Shown here piece after piece: positions 25,017 through 34,039 of a DNA stretch of 64,000 nt; the stretch's first letter is position 1, and every line of letters begins with the position of its first letter. This DNA comes from Aristolochia californica. Its lineage: Eukaryota; Streptophyta; Magnoliopsida; Piperales; Aristolochiaceae. The stretch covers positions 35,826,930 to 35,890,929 of the forward strand of contig JARWKL010000008.1 of the NCBI GenBank assembly GCA_029961685.1. Direction: 5' to 3'. The notes under the pieces were generated by a model. It saw only the letters and a program-made list of their open reading frames with translations. It was not told where the DNA came from and did no database searches. A program made the position numbers and the translations under genes.

Positions 25017-28000
25017 GGATTCCATGATGTATGATCAAAGTAGAAGAGGATTAAGGATTTAGAAGAGGAATAAGAGTTGTGGAGAGAAGGTTTAGGAGGA
25101 AAAGAAGAAGAGTGACGAATTTGGAGAAGGGGAAAAAAGGAGGAAGAATAGGATTATGGACTTATTCCAAACCCTCCCCCCTTAAGCTCTATTTATAACT
25201 AATAAAAGTACAATACTATAATTATGCCCTTCACCCTAGTAAGAGTGAAGAAGAGACAAGAAACATGAAGTAATTACATCATATCTTCCAACAGTCTCCA
25301 AACCTCTTTTTGCGAGTTATGCACAAACAAGTTCATCCAATTTTACCTTATAAATGCCAAAAGGTGGTTATGATCTATTTATTGAACATGAAAGATTTGT
25401 GATTATATCTGCAAAAAATCTTTGAGAAGCTTGACACTTTGTTATTTTCCCGGTTACATGCAAAGCTTCCCAAGGCTAGGATAGGGTCCCAAGTACCAAG
25501 TGGACATGTTGCATGCGAGCTTTGTGGTGGTTTTTACACACAGGTATATGAGAAAGAAGGGTTAAAGGTCATATGATATAGGATTAGATTTTGGAAGTTT
25601 ATGGCTAAACAGATTGGTTAGGGAGGTAGGATGGGAAAAAGATACTATAGTTTGATACTTTTGAGTTGGAATCCAACGGTATAGGTGATTTGAGGGTTTG
25701 ATGGGCAGAAGGCTAATTTATATGCGTTTTGGGATTGGCGATTGGATAAGGGACTCAATAGAGAGAGTTCGATAGAAAGAAAGTGGTGGCTAGTCTAAAG
25801 ATTTGGGAGAGCATATCTTAGGGGTCAAGGGAGGTTGGGAAGAGTTTTGGAGGGGTCTAGGGACATGGCGGGTTGGTTTGAAGGGCTTAGGGAAGAGATG
25901 AACTTAGACAGGAAAGAGTATCTTGAGAGAAGTTGCCAATTTCTTGTACTAGAATGGTCCCACTCTAAGTTGGATGTGGTAGATAATAAGGGTGGGGCAG
26001 CAAAGCTAATGGAGTGAAAGAGGATAAATAATGGAAAGAATGGAAGATAGTTCTAAGGATTCTTACCATTGCTAGGGGTCGTCTTCTGGGGAGCGGATGA
26101 GCTGGCCAGAATCCATACACCAATAAACATCCTATTGATCGGGGGCTTCTGGCTTAGTGACCTTTATATTGTCGATCAAGACCCCTTGGATTGGCCTAGA
26201 ATCGATAAGTTGGCCAAAACCGATAAGTTGACTGAAGTTAGAAAGGAGTTTGTATTGATAAGAGAGGATTACAAGGCTCAAGGAACTTACAATTTATAGA
26301 CTAGAGCTACTTCTATAGTGTCTCCTACGTGGGACTAAGAGTTAGATGTCCCCTTGGGTGTCAAGCTTCCTCTGGAAGCTTCTAGATTCTCTACTGAGTT
26401 GGTGCCCCTTGTGGAGAGTTTTTTTGGGCAATTCTTCTCTTTGGATGAGTTGGTGCTACATTCTAGTATCTTCTTGCACAAGTTTGCCCTTGTAGAGTTG
26501 GTGCTATTTTTTAGAGCATTCCATTGGACAGTTCTGCCCTTGGATGAGCTGTTTCCTCCTCTTCTTGAGTCTTCTTTGACTCTTTTTGCCCCTCCATAGC
26601 TGGTGCCTTCTAAAAATTTTGCCTCATTTCTCTGACACTACTTGTCTCTTCCTCCTTGTTGGCCTTTTACTCTACCTTGGACTCTTATTGGATACAATTA
26701 GCACTCTAAGAACTTCTAAACTACGACTCAATCCTACGAGGCTCACACAGAAGCACAACTTTATTCTTCCACCTATCTCTCATGGCCAACATGGCCTCTC
26801 TTTGGATACATTAATTTAGGGATGGTAACACATTCTGCCTTGGCACAGTTTTAAACTTGGATGTTCTCAAGAGTTAAAGAAGAAAAAATCGTTGTTCATT
26901 GGACAGGGCTTCGTGGGAGTCTGGAGTTTTACCACATTGAACTCAAGCAGATAAAGTATTTCATCTTGGTAATATTGAAGGCTGGGACTGATATTTCCAT
27001 TTGTTTAAATCTGAAAAACAATTTTGAAAAAATAATTGCTAAAGCATATATGGCAAGGTAGAGTATGTTTTTTTTTTTTTTTTTTTTTTGTCCTTTCTTA
27101 TTTGTTTCTTATTCTATATTTTTTTTTACTCAGTTTATGAACATAATTTGGACTGGGATCATTTAAGGTATTATAATTTCATATAACTTAAATAATAAGT
27201 TATGCTTGGTTATGTAAAACAATTCTTGATTATACCTTCTCCTGCATAATTCCATTTGGTAATTTAAAGTTATTATTCTTTTTTTAATGAGCCATAGACC
27301 CAATCAACAAATGTTTTTCATGAATTAAGCCCTTGGCTCAATAGCCATATGAGGAGGTGTCTATGTATTTGGCTCTGTTAAAAAAAAATGCCTTTGTCAA
27401 GTCAAGTATTTCCTTTTTTTTTAGTGGTGAATTTTCTGTAAAGTCCTTGCTCTTTTTTTTCTAGTAATGCATTGTTATGTTCAATTAATGCAGGCTTTTG
27501 AAGAAGCAGAACTTCAAAAACTGAAAATGGAGAAACCAGGCCTGACTCTCACTCAATACAAGGAAATGATATGGAAACTATGGAAGAAATCTCCTGACAA
27601 TCCTCTCAACCAGGTATGCTGCAGGGCATAAAACATAAAGATTTGTAAACCTTGGTACTGATATTTGCCTAAGAATGTGGCATACAAATAAGTGCTACCT
27701 TTGTGGTTTTATCTCTCATTAGTATTTTTAGAATCGGTTGATTACATGTTAGTTGCCAATTAAAAAATTTGATCACCCTGTATGAGTTCTGCCCTGTCAA
27801 AATTTTATGGATGAAGAAAATCAAACATGTTAGACACTGCCATGTTCCAATGAGTTTTAGCTGTTTGATATGGAATGAAAACCTTGGTAGAAAAGTTTAT
27901 TCAAGGAGAAGAGCAAAGTTTTCCTTCAATTCTTTTCTATTATGTGGAACTAAAGTAGACTGAAAGCTATTATGGAACATTAGAATTGGACATTTGAAGC

Positions 28001-28756
28001 ACCAGAAGGAACAGATTTCACCTATTTCAAAAATCTGTGTTGCAGTTGGAATACAACTATCTATGATCGGTAGCAGAGTCAGCCATGATCTTTGTTACTA
28101 GTCTAGTTTGGAGTTAATAAAGAATATTAGCGTGGTCAAAACGTGGACTTGTAAGCTATGAAATTTTAAGTTTTAAGTTTTTCCATGTTCACTAACGAGT
28201 CATTGATAGTTTAGTGATAACTGAAAGTAAAAATCAATGAAACTTATTGTGTTTGTTTAGAAAGAAGTGTGAATCCATACAATGATGGTTTAAGTTAGTA
28301 CCACATGGGGATATCATTGGGGTTCTTGTGTCAATATGGGTCTTTATCAAATGTGACAAATTAGGAATTTTAGGGGTTTTAAGTACAGGGGCAATGAATG
28401 TAATGAAGGGTTTTTAAGTTACTTTAATTGGTAAGCATTCAATTTCCAATTTGCTTTGTTATAGGTACATGTTAACTTTGTTGTAACTTTACTCTTTGAT
28501 CTTACTTGTTCTTCAGGTAAAAGTTGCATCATAAATGTGATAGATGACTCTTCCAAAAAAAAAAGAAAAAGTGACAGATGTCCCGTTAGCAACTACTAAT
28601 TACGGGATAATTGGACTTTTTCCTGGCACTCTGTTTTTAAACCTGTTTATTGTCTTTTCAGCTGTATAAATGCTGGACACCGTCCAGGCAGTCTTCAGAA
28701 ACCTGTTTATTGCCTTTTGAACTGACTGTATTTTGCATGTGCAGGCGGCTGAATGA
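11539..28756 (+). CDS. CCDC124: CCDC124/Lso2-family ribosome-associated protein (three exons)
   Basis: Exons 11539-12096, 27494-27613 and 28745-28756 give 229 codons plus stop in one frame. The N-terminus [18 protein letters not shown] and a Lys/Glu/Arg-rich helix (about residues 10-140) are typical of the CCDC124 family. Residues 172-226 form its conserved C-terminal block: [15 protein letters not shown] at the end of exon 1, then [19 protein letters not shown] and SPDNPLNQ in exon 2. Length matches the family (human protein about 223 aa). Relatives bind idle ribosomes in the cytosol (yeast Lso2, human CCDC124) and help recovery of translation; the plant role is inferred from family. Both introns are GT-AG. 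Intron 1 is 15,397 bp, mostly a transposon nest. The last exon is the uncertain part: an alternative acceptor at 28517 also yields a short open end. Confidence 0.9.
12097..13523 (+). other. CCDC124 intron 1, left native part
   Basis: AT-rich intron sequence with T-runs (for example 12737-12745) and no recognised element until the LINE-like insert at 13524. Removing element E and everything inside it leaves an intron of about 3.9 kb. Confidence 0.7.
13524..13658 (-). mobile_element. Short poly-A retroposon (5'-truncated LINE-like 3' end)
   Basis: On the minus strand a 117-bp segment ends in an 18-A tail (T-run 13524-13541). The wording before the tail (tcttagtaaaattcagcat) resembles plant L1 3' ends. 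Flanking 11-mers tggcacataag (13513-13523) and tggcacacaag (13659-13669) match at 10 of 11 positions and look like a target duplication. A SINE is the alternative. Confidence 0.7.
15217..16014 (+). repeat. Gypsy-2 5' LTR
   Basis: Begins tgttatggactc and ends gaccataaca. It has a clear TATA segment (cctatataaggg near 15391) and a 17-bp palindrome with bZIP-type half sites at 15262-15278. Confidence 0.95.
15262..15278. promoter_or_regulatory. Palindrome with two TGACTC half sites in Gypsy-2 LTR
   Basis: ATGACTCACCGAGTCAT is a perfect 7-bp inverted repeat with a 3-base centre, repeated at 20352-20368 in the other LTR. TGACTC/GAGTCA is the core of GCN4-type bZIP sites. It lies about 120 bp upstream of the LTR TATA segment, in U3, where enhancer elements are expected. 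Function is inferred. Confidence 0.5.
16030..17089 (+). pseudogene. Gypsy-2 gag, broken
   Basis: Gag frame continues from the LTR and is stopped at 16254-16256 (TGA). The conserved core appears downstream ([11 protein letters not shown], then [17 protein letters not shown] in 16464-16703), with stops near 16458 and 16701. The zinc knuckle at 17042-17082 has an in-frame TAG between the His and the final Cys. Many lesions fit C-to-T or G-to-A change. Not translatable. Confidence 0.88.
17090..18310 (+). pseudogene. Gypsy-2 protease and reverse transcriptase, catalytic block deleted
   Basis: A 290-codon open stretch (17090-17962) contains the protease Asp-Ser-Gly (17255-17263) and the RT N-terminus, ended by TAG at 17960. 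RT continues at 17993-18310 but jumps from MNE straight to [10 protein letters not shown] at about 18145. Compared with Gypsy-1, 42 codons (126 nt) are missing, exactly the part holding the catalytic FFDD box. The frame is kept across this deletion but is lost again about 30 bases later. Confidence 0.9.
18349..19245 (+). pseudogene. Gypsy-2 RNase H and integrase zinc finger, with stops
   Basis: RNase H begins near 18349. [13 protein letters not shown] (about 18486-18524) keeps the catalytic Asp. Stops occur at 18535 and 18715. The integrase His2-Cys2 finger (HEGLQKTL through CQVCQRNK) is intact within 18757-19245, which ends in TAG 19243 where the family has Trp. Confidence 0.88.
19258..20340 (+). 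pseudogene. Gypsy-2 integrase core with C-terminal chromodomain (open 360 codons)
   Basis: Longest surviving open stretch of the element. The integrase triad is present: Asp2 (MDFVEGLP), Asp62 ([10 protein letters not shown]) and Glu98 (DGQTEVVNR), with 35 residues between Asp62 and Glu98 as in D,D35E integrases. A conserved Asp in the VVDRFSKY motif is Val here. A chromodomain at about residues 295-345 ([12 protein letters not shown]) marks the chromovirus group, which uses it to target chromatin. The ATG is not the native start; the frame is cut off upstream by TAG at 19243. It ends inside the 3' LTR. Confidence 0.9.
20307..21102 (+). repeat. Gypsy-2 3' LTR
   Basis: 796 bp, about 97 percent like the 5' LTR by eye. 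The first bases are mutated (tttt for tgtt) and the TATA segment reads ctatttaaggg. Confidence 0.95.
22127..22406 (-). repeat. Element E 3' LTR (main part)
   Basis: In element sense it begins tgttggacgatatgatg and is adjacent to the PPT. It is similar over its length to about 25010-25293. Its last nine bases are at 13788-13796 on the far side of the hAT-like insertion. Confidence 0.85.
22407..25009. other. Element E interior, no coding capacity seen
   Basis: Holds the PPT and, near 22407-22500 in reverse, wording shared with the internal PPT-like site of A1 elements. The 23180-24000 stretch resembles 62440-63420 (pssages built on gagttaac, cagaac and ctggat words). A 64-bp unit is duplicated at 23453-23577. 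No ORF over about 90 codons matches a known family. Confidence 0.6.
23453..23577. repeat. Two-copy tandem duplication, period about 64 bp
   Basis: taatacc-gagacaatctc-gatt-aaac/gactca-tcagcg wording occurs twice in direct succession, from about 23455 and 23519, with around ten differences. Confidence 0.75.
24983..25015. repeat. (TTC)n microsatellite
   Basis: About eleven TTC/CTT units at the inner edge of the element E 5' LTR. Confidence 0.95.
25010..25293 (-). repeat. Element E 5' LTR
   Basis: In element sense it begins tgttggaagatatgatg. Contains the reverse of a tataaatagagctt TATA segment near 25190. Its 3' end runs into a CTT microsatellite, so the inner boundary is approximate. Confidence 0.8.
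25299..27493 (+). other. CCDC124 intron 1, right native part
   Basis: No recognised element. 26350-26820 has longer open stretches on the + strand without any motif I know. A 20-plus T-run lies at about 27068-27090, and the branch/pyrimidine region precedes the acceptor at 27493. Confidence 0.6.
27494..27613 (+). CDS. CCDC124: CCDC124 exon 2
   Basis: Forty codons (residues 187-226) between acceptor aatgcag and donor CAG|GTATGC. Encodes the conserved C-terminal helix region ([18 protein letters not shown]), which continues exon 1 in phase 0. It is too short to show as a stand-alone ORF and was found by family match. Confidence 0.93.
28745..28756 (+). CDS. CCDC124: CCDC124 exon 3 (terminal, 3 codons + stop)
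   Basis: Acceptor tgtgcag is followed by GCG GCT GAA TGA, giving Ala-Ala-Glu after Gln-226. The family usually ends within a few residues of NPLNQ, so such a tiny last coding segment is expected. The competing acceptor at 28511-28516 (cttcag) with a better pyrimidine tract would give Val-Lys-Val-Ala-Ser-stop (28517-28534). Transcript data would decide. Confidence 0.6.
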   Translation, partial: AAE

Positions 28757-29759
28757 GCCCTATGCTCCTTTTAATCTCCATTACAGCTCTTCAGTAGACA
28801 AAGATATGGCCTGTGTCCAGGTGATAACAGAGCCAAGTAGGCTTCCAGAGGTTTAATGTTTATGGTGTACCCTTTTTTTATGTTAATGTGGATATGAGTG
28901 AAGAAGGTAGCTAGCATTTTGTACCGCAAATGAATATGGCTGCTGCAAGTTTTATATACTTTAAATTCATCAGTTGCTTGAGTTTCGAGCAGGTCGATTT
29001 GCAAGCTCTACACGACATGCCCCAAGCAGGACTTTTTGGCTATCCGGAGAAATGATTAAGATTTCCTTTATTCGTTGCCACAGAATTTGTGGTCAATATG
29101 AACCTATGTAATGTATAAGCGGTTAACCTATAAGAAACAGGCATTGCAGTAGTTTTGGCTCCCGTTAGGCAGGCCTTTTCTGGTTCTTATAGCAGTATAG
29201 AAAAGCTTGTTTTAGATAAGTAAATGGAACTAATGGTAGAAGGAAAGCAAAATTTGTCTAGGCAGGGATCCAAGTATGGCCAGGCAGAACATCTGTAGAG
29301 GATTGCCTCTTGGAAGCGCGATGCAAAAAATTGTGCAGGTTGCGAGCTCGAAGGGTTCAAAAGCAAGAGATACCAGATCTCCAGTCCGCCGAGCAGAGCT
29401 TCGATTTTGTTTAAGAGCCAGGAGGGAGAAAGTAATGGAAGATGTGTCGAGTTTGTAAACATAGTCTCAGATATCCTTACAGAAATGAAAGAAAACGGAG
29501 TGTGTCGCGAGGTCTATCTTGGGCCGGAACAGTCTTGTTGCATGCGCAATTTATGAGCAGTGCACTAGTAAGTGACCATATGATCTGATCGTTTGTGTCA
29601 TCATAGTCAAACAGATGCACGAAAAAATTATTCTTTATTTGACTTGTATTAAAAGTTGTTTTTAATTGAAAAAAAAATCTCTTTATGCCTGCACAAGAAA
29701 CAAAAGGAAGAGCTTTACAAATAATAAAAGATTCCAAAGAAAAGCACTACATCTTGAGC
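28757..29759 (+). other. CCDC124 3' UTR and downstream flank
   Basis: Begins as 3' UTR; the polyadenylation site is not determinable by eye. Short ORFs at 29187-29462 on either strand show no known motif. Ends at the hAT-like copy 2. Confidence 0.55.
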
Positions 29760-29767
29760 ATTCCGCC

Positions 29768-30984
29768 TAGGGGTGAGCCGGTTTGCGAGCGGCTAAAGCT
29801 TGGTTCGGTTTGATTCAATTTATCTGGATCTCGAACTAAGTTCAAGATCCAGATAAGGATTGTTTGAGTTAACGAGCCGAGTTCAATCGAATCATGGTTC
29901 GGTTCGAAAGCTCGCGAACTAGCTCGTTAACTTAATGAGGGCCCAGGACCTGAGAGCCAGGAGTGAGAATCATCTTCGACTCTTCGAGTTTGATTTCGAT
30001 TTCTTCCTCCCCTTGTCTGTCGTCGCCGGTCCTTATCACCGTCGAACCCCTCTCATCTGTTGATGTGTTGACAGAGGCTCGTCAGCCACCTTTGTCGCAT
30101 ACTCCCTTACCCCCGTGTTGTTTCGGTAGACGCTACCTTCGCCACTACTTCCGTCACCGCCGCCTTCGTTCCAACTGTCAACCCTGACGACAGCTCCTCG
30201 GCGGCACTGCTAGACCCCTTGCCCCCCCGAGTCTCCTCAACGAAAACCAGAGACCTAAGTTAGGGGAGAAATAATTTTTCTCCCATGCGCGCTCAAAGAC
30301 ATCGTGCAATTTCACACGTGCGAGATCACAAGCACGTGAAAAAAACTGTTTCTTGAACTCTGCTTGTCTCTTCCTCATGTCTCTTGAAGAGACTCAAATT
30401 ATTTGAGGTACTCTCTTAATGTTAACTTCACTCAAGTTTTTCAGAAGAACAAATCCATGCTCCGAAGAAAAAAGGAAAATGAGCATATGATTAAGTCATC
30501 CAAAACCATTTTTCTTAAACTTTTTCTCCGTCTCGATGATTTGGTTTTCCAGTCCTTGAATCAAAACGATATGATTGAGTACAAATGGACAAAACTAGTG
30601 TTGCATTTCAAATGAATGTTTTTGTGTTTGATTATTGAATAATGTTTATGCATAATTATGCAGCTTTTATGAAAAAATTTATGCAGTATATAGATAATTT
30701 TATGCAAGGTTAATATACAAAGGTAATGTCCAATTTTAAGTAGAGATTATGCCCAATTTTATGTATAATGTATGCGTAGTTTTATATACAATTTGTTTGA
30801 CTTGTATTTTATGCAAAGTTTTAAATATAGGTTAGAACTCGAACTTGGTTAAAGTTATTGGACTCAAGTTTGATTACAATTTTAGGTTCGAGGCTAGGCT
30901 CGGCTCGAGCTCAAGTTTGAAATATTTAAATCAAACCCGGTTCAAACGCAGGTTCGGGCTCGGCTAGATTCGATGCCACCCCTA
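29768..30984. mobile_element. hAT-like DNA element, copy 2
   Basis: Ends taggggtgag (29768) and gccaccccta (to 30984). Flanks attccgcc (29760-29767) and tttccacc (30985-30992) agree at 6 of 8 positions, an aged 8-bp TSD. Subterminal ggttcg/ctcgag words match copies 1 and 3. The middle (30390-30830) is clearly related in reverse to 55560-55890 of copy 3. No transposase frame. Confidence 0.8.
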
Positions 30985-31190
30985 TTTCCACCTTTGCTGC
31001 TATCAAAGACTTCACCAATTGAGCACTTCTACTACTATTTTTTTATTTAAAAATCACTTAAACCCTAATAAAAAGAACAAGAGGGGCACCATTTTTTAGG
31101 TATGCACTCCAAGGCAATAACTGTTATTCCTCTCCAAACTATTCTTCTTCTTCTTTTTCTTCTTCTTTCATCTAAATTTCAGATTTTTCA

Positions 31191-32430
31191 TGGTATTAGA
31201 GCGGTAAAGTACTTCTTGGGTAGATTTTTTTTTTCATTTTTGTGGTTCTTTTCTCGATCTTCAACAACCGTTTTGGATGATCTTCCCAAATTTCAAGATA
31301 GGTAGGGTAAAAAAATTTCATTTTTCCCTTTTTTTTTTCTTGTCATAGCCTCTTAGCTCATGGCTACTACTCCTAATTGAAAGATTATGGGGTTTGAGTC
31401 ATTTAATGATCTCGAGTTGAGAAATTTCTTCAATATCACTTGTGTCTCCTTCTACCTTGTTTGCATCATCATCAATTCTACTTGCGTCACCCAAATTTCA
31501 TGAAATTGAGTTGTTTAACTCTTCAATTCTTGGTCTTGATTGCTGAGATTGATTGTTGTTTATTAGAAATTGATTGGGATTACTACTGGATTGCCCTAAT
31601 TGGTTCAGTTGTGGTGGTCCACGTGATTAAACAGATAGAAAATTTTGGGGAAAAAGTTTCCAATTTAATTGGTTGATGCATTGTTACACTAAATTATGGT
31701 ACTTCGTGGTCTTTAATGGCTAAATCCAGCACACAAGAGATTGTCAAGAGGACCAATGAGGGTTCAATTTGAAATTCTCTCAGTCTATTCAAATAAATAC
31801 GATCCGATTGAATGGATCGAATTATGTCAATTGGTAATGATCAATTTTAATGTATTTGAGGGCCAGTAGGATGACCAAATATATAACAAATGATCCCTCT
31901 ATACTTATTACTAAGGATTGAGTGGCAGAAGACAATTTAATGATGATCTGGTTGGTCAACAGTATGGAGTCATGATTTAGTGACCATATTTTGAATTGTA
32001 GTATTGCTAAGGCAATATCAACTATCTTATCATTTATTCTGTCTCAAGAAAGTAACTTGTTGAGAATCTATGAGTTGTATGTTAGATACTTTAACATGAA
32101 GTGTGTCAGTAAATCTGTGCTAGATTATTTTACTGAGATGAGAGGGGTTCTACAATATTGAAGACATTCATAAGAAAGAAAATCAGATTCAAGTGGCTCG
32201 GCTCTTTGATGGTTTAGGCTTTGAGTAAGATGTCATTCAAACTCAGTTGTTGGCCAATGAGGATGTGACCACCCTAGAGTAGGCCTTTAATAGAGTTTTT
32301 CCGGCTGAAGTTGCAATTGTGAGTAAAAATGACTCAAGTGGAAATCTCTCAAATGCAGCTGCTCTTAACCTCTAGCCCTCTGTTGGCAAATTTGATGGTC
32401 AATTTTGTGGTGGTTATAATAGAGGCAGAG
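31191..32430 (+). pseudogene. Copia gag remnant with PBS
   Basis: PBS tggtattagagc (31191-31202) follows a pyrimidine-rich LTR-like end. Downstream, broken frames give copia gag wording: RLNGSNYVNW (about 31803-31832), WLVNSMES (near 31950-31973), and the LRIYELYVRYFNM and YFTEMRGVLQ stretches (32060-32160), then a Gly/Arg-rich patch near 32400-32450. Stops and shifts are frequent. No pol follows. The 5' LTR upstream is probably interrupted by hAT-like copy 2. Confidence 0.75.
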
Positions 32431-33359
32431 GTCGCTTGCTCTCCATATGTGGCTGTGGTTCGAATGATTGTGGGGATCGAAAATGTGTTCACTATGTAGG
32501 TCAAACCATATTTTTAAAAAATGTTAGGAGAAATTTAGTAAACATGTTTGTGTTATAGCCCGCCACACATCAACAGATTTATGGAATGATATTCACCACA
32601 ACCATGTAAATATTTTTTTATATAGATACACATGGCAGTACTAGATAATCACTTCTTTGAGCCCATTGTTGATGACCATTACATCGACGTCGTCCTATTA
32701 CACAAAATAAGACTTTCCCACTTACTTTTAAACAATCTACCAAAATAATTAGGGGACAAGAGGAAGGTCTCCTAAAGAAATTATATGTACAATTATGTAA
32801 CAAAAGAAAATTATTCAATCTACCATGCCTACCAATTCCTGCTTAAAGGAGGTTCTCCTAACAAGCACTAGTAGTTGGTAACTCTCACTTTGTTCCCAAT
32901 CCTCTAAAAATGTTCAACATGTGTGTGAGTGAACTCAGTAAGTTATACTCCTAGTCATAATAAAACACTGAAATCATAGAAAAGAGTCCAAAGCATAATC
33001 AAATTCAAAACTTATGTTTGGTCACCTAGGGAATCTTGCATATATAGCCTTATACATATCCCATTCCATGAATATCATGAAGAATGTCTAATAATAATGA
33101 CATAGATTTAAAATTGAAGCTTTAAGGACATTTAAAATTAACATGGATCTATTTCAACTTCCAATCTTCAATCGTATGAATTCACACATTATTAAATTAC
33201 ACTATACGGATATTCCTTGCATATAACACTACATAAAGACATGTCCTTATTAAATGCATAAATAGAGTCCTTACCTCTCAATACTAGTGAAACAAAAACT
33301 TTTAAAACTTTACATAGATTCATTTTATTTACACATCCACACCCTTGTTGACGTCTCAA
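32431..33359. other. Unassigned AT-rich stretch
   Basis: No gene or element recognised between the copia remnant and the minisatellite. Confidence 0.5.
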
Positions 33360-33720
33360 CTAGGGTCCTTAGTTATCTCATAGGAGTTATTCTATTCATA
33401 CTCATATACTCCTATCAGTTCCAAATAAGGTGCTTATTTCTTATGTAGTAGTCGTTTTACTCACACACACATCACCTTACTAATTTCCAAGTAAGATTGT
33501 TATTCCTCCGATAGAGGTTGTTTTGCACACACACGTACTTGTATTGGTCTCCCAATAAAGTTCTTATTTCTCGTGTAACGGTAGTTCCACTTACACACAC
33601 ATACCCTTATTGGTTTTCCAATATGCTCCTTATTCCCTATGTAGTGATTGTTCTACATACACACTTATACCCTTATTGGTTTTTCCAATAAGGTCATTAT
33701 TCCTCGCTGCAGATGTTTCA
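33360..33720. repeat. Minisatellite, period about 63-67 bp, five to six copies
   Basis: Units starting taaggtgctt (33425), taagattgtt (33492), taaagttctt (33555), tatgctcctt (33622) and taaggtcatt (33688) share ttattcct, gtagt and acacacac words and end ttttccaa. Divergence between units is considerable. Confidence 0.8.
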
Positions 33721-33879
33721 AAGCTGGACTCAATAAGTCCATAAACATAATACTCGCCTGTCCACTACCCTCAATCTGTGCCCTGAAAGAGGTCTTGAGT
33801 CCCCACTTGGCATCCCAAGTAAAGTCCACGTCATCTTTTCATTATCCTAACAAAGTCCATATAATCCTCCTCTGAGCAA

Positions 33880-34030
33880 CTAGGTGAGGCCCAGATTCCC
33901 CACTACAATTATTTTTCCTCTCCTAGTCAGCCAGTTGAAGCCCAAACTCCTCTATGCAGATAGGCACAATATTTTTCCTCTCCTGGTTATCTAGTTGAGG
34001 CCTAGATTCTCTACTAAAGTTGGGGCATAT
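33880..34030. repeat. Second short tandem array, period about 60 bp
   Basis: About 2.5 copies of a unit with tagttgaggcc, agattc and atttttcctctcct words directly before the family B LTR. Confidence 0.65.
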
Positions 34031-34039
34031 ATTCACTTG

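Larger units (their letters stand above)
13788..25293 (-). mobile_element. Element E: non-autonomous LTR element in CCDC124 intron 1 (reverse)
   Basis: Perfect 5-bp target duplication gtctc at 13783-13787 and 25294-25298. In element sense the 5' LTR is about 25010-25293 and the 3' LTR is 13788-13796 plus 22127-22406, split by the hAT-like insertion. The reverse-complement PPT (ctccccctcaag, 22407-22418) lies just inside the 3' LTR. About 3.2 kb remains once nested insertions are removed. The interior shows no gag/pol. No tRNA-Met PBS is seen at the 5' LTR junction; a 12-bp inverted repeat occupies that place. Confidence 0.85.

Noticed and set aside
26350..26820. Possible unknown gene from overlapping plus-strand ORFs (81 and 77 codons)
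   Set aside because: No motif, the frame changes with stops, no splice support, and it lies in a host-gene intron. Left as unassigned.
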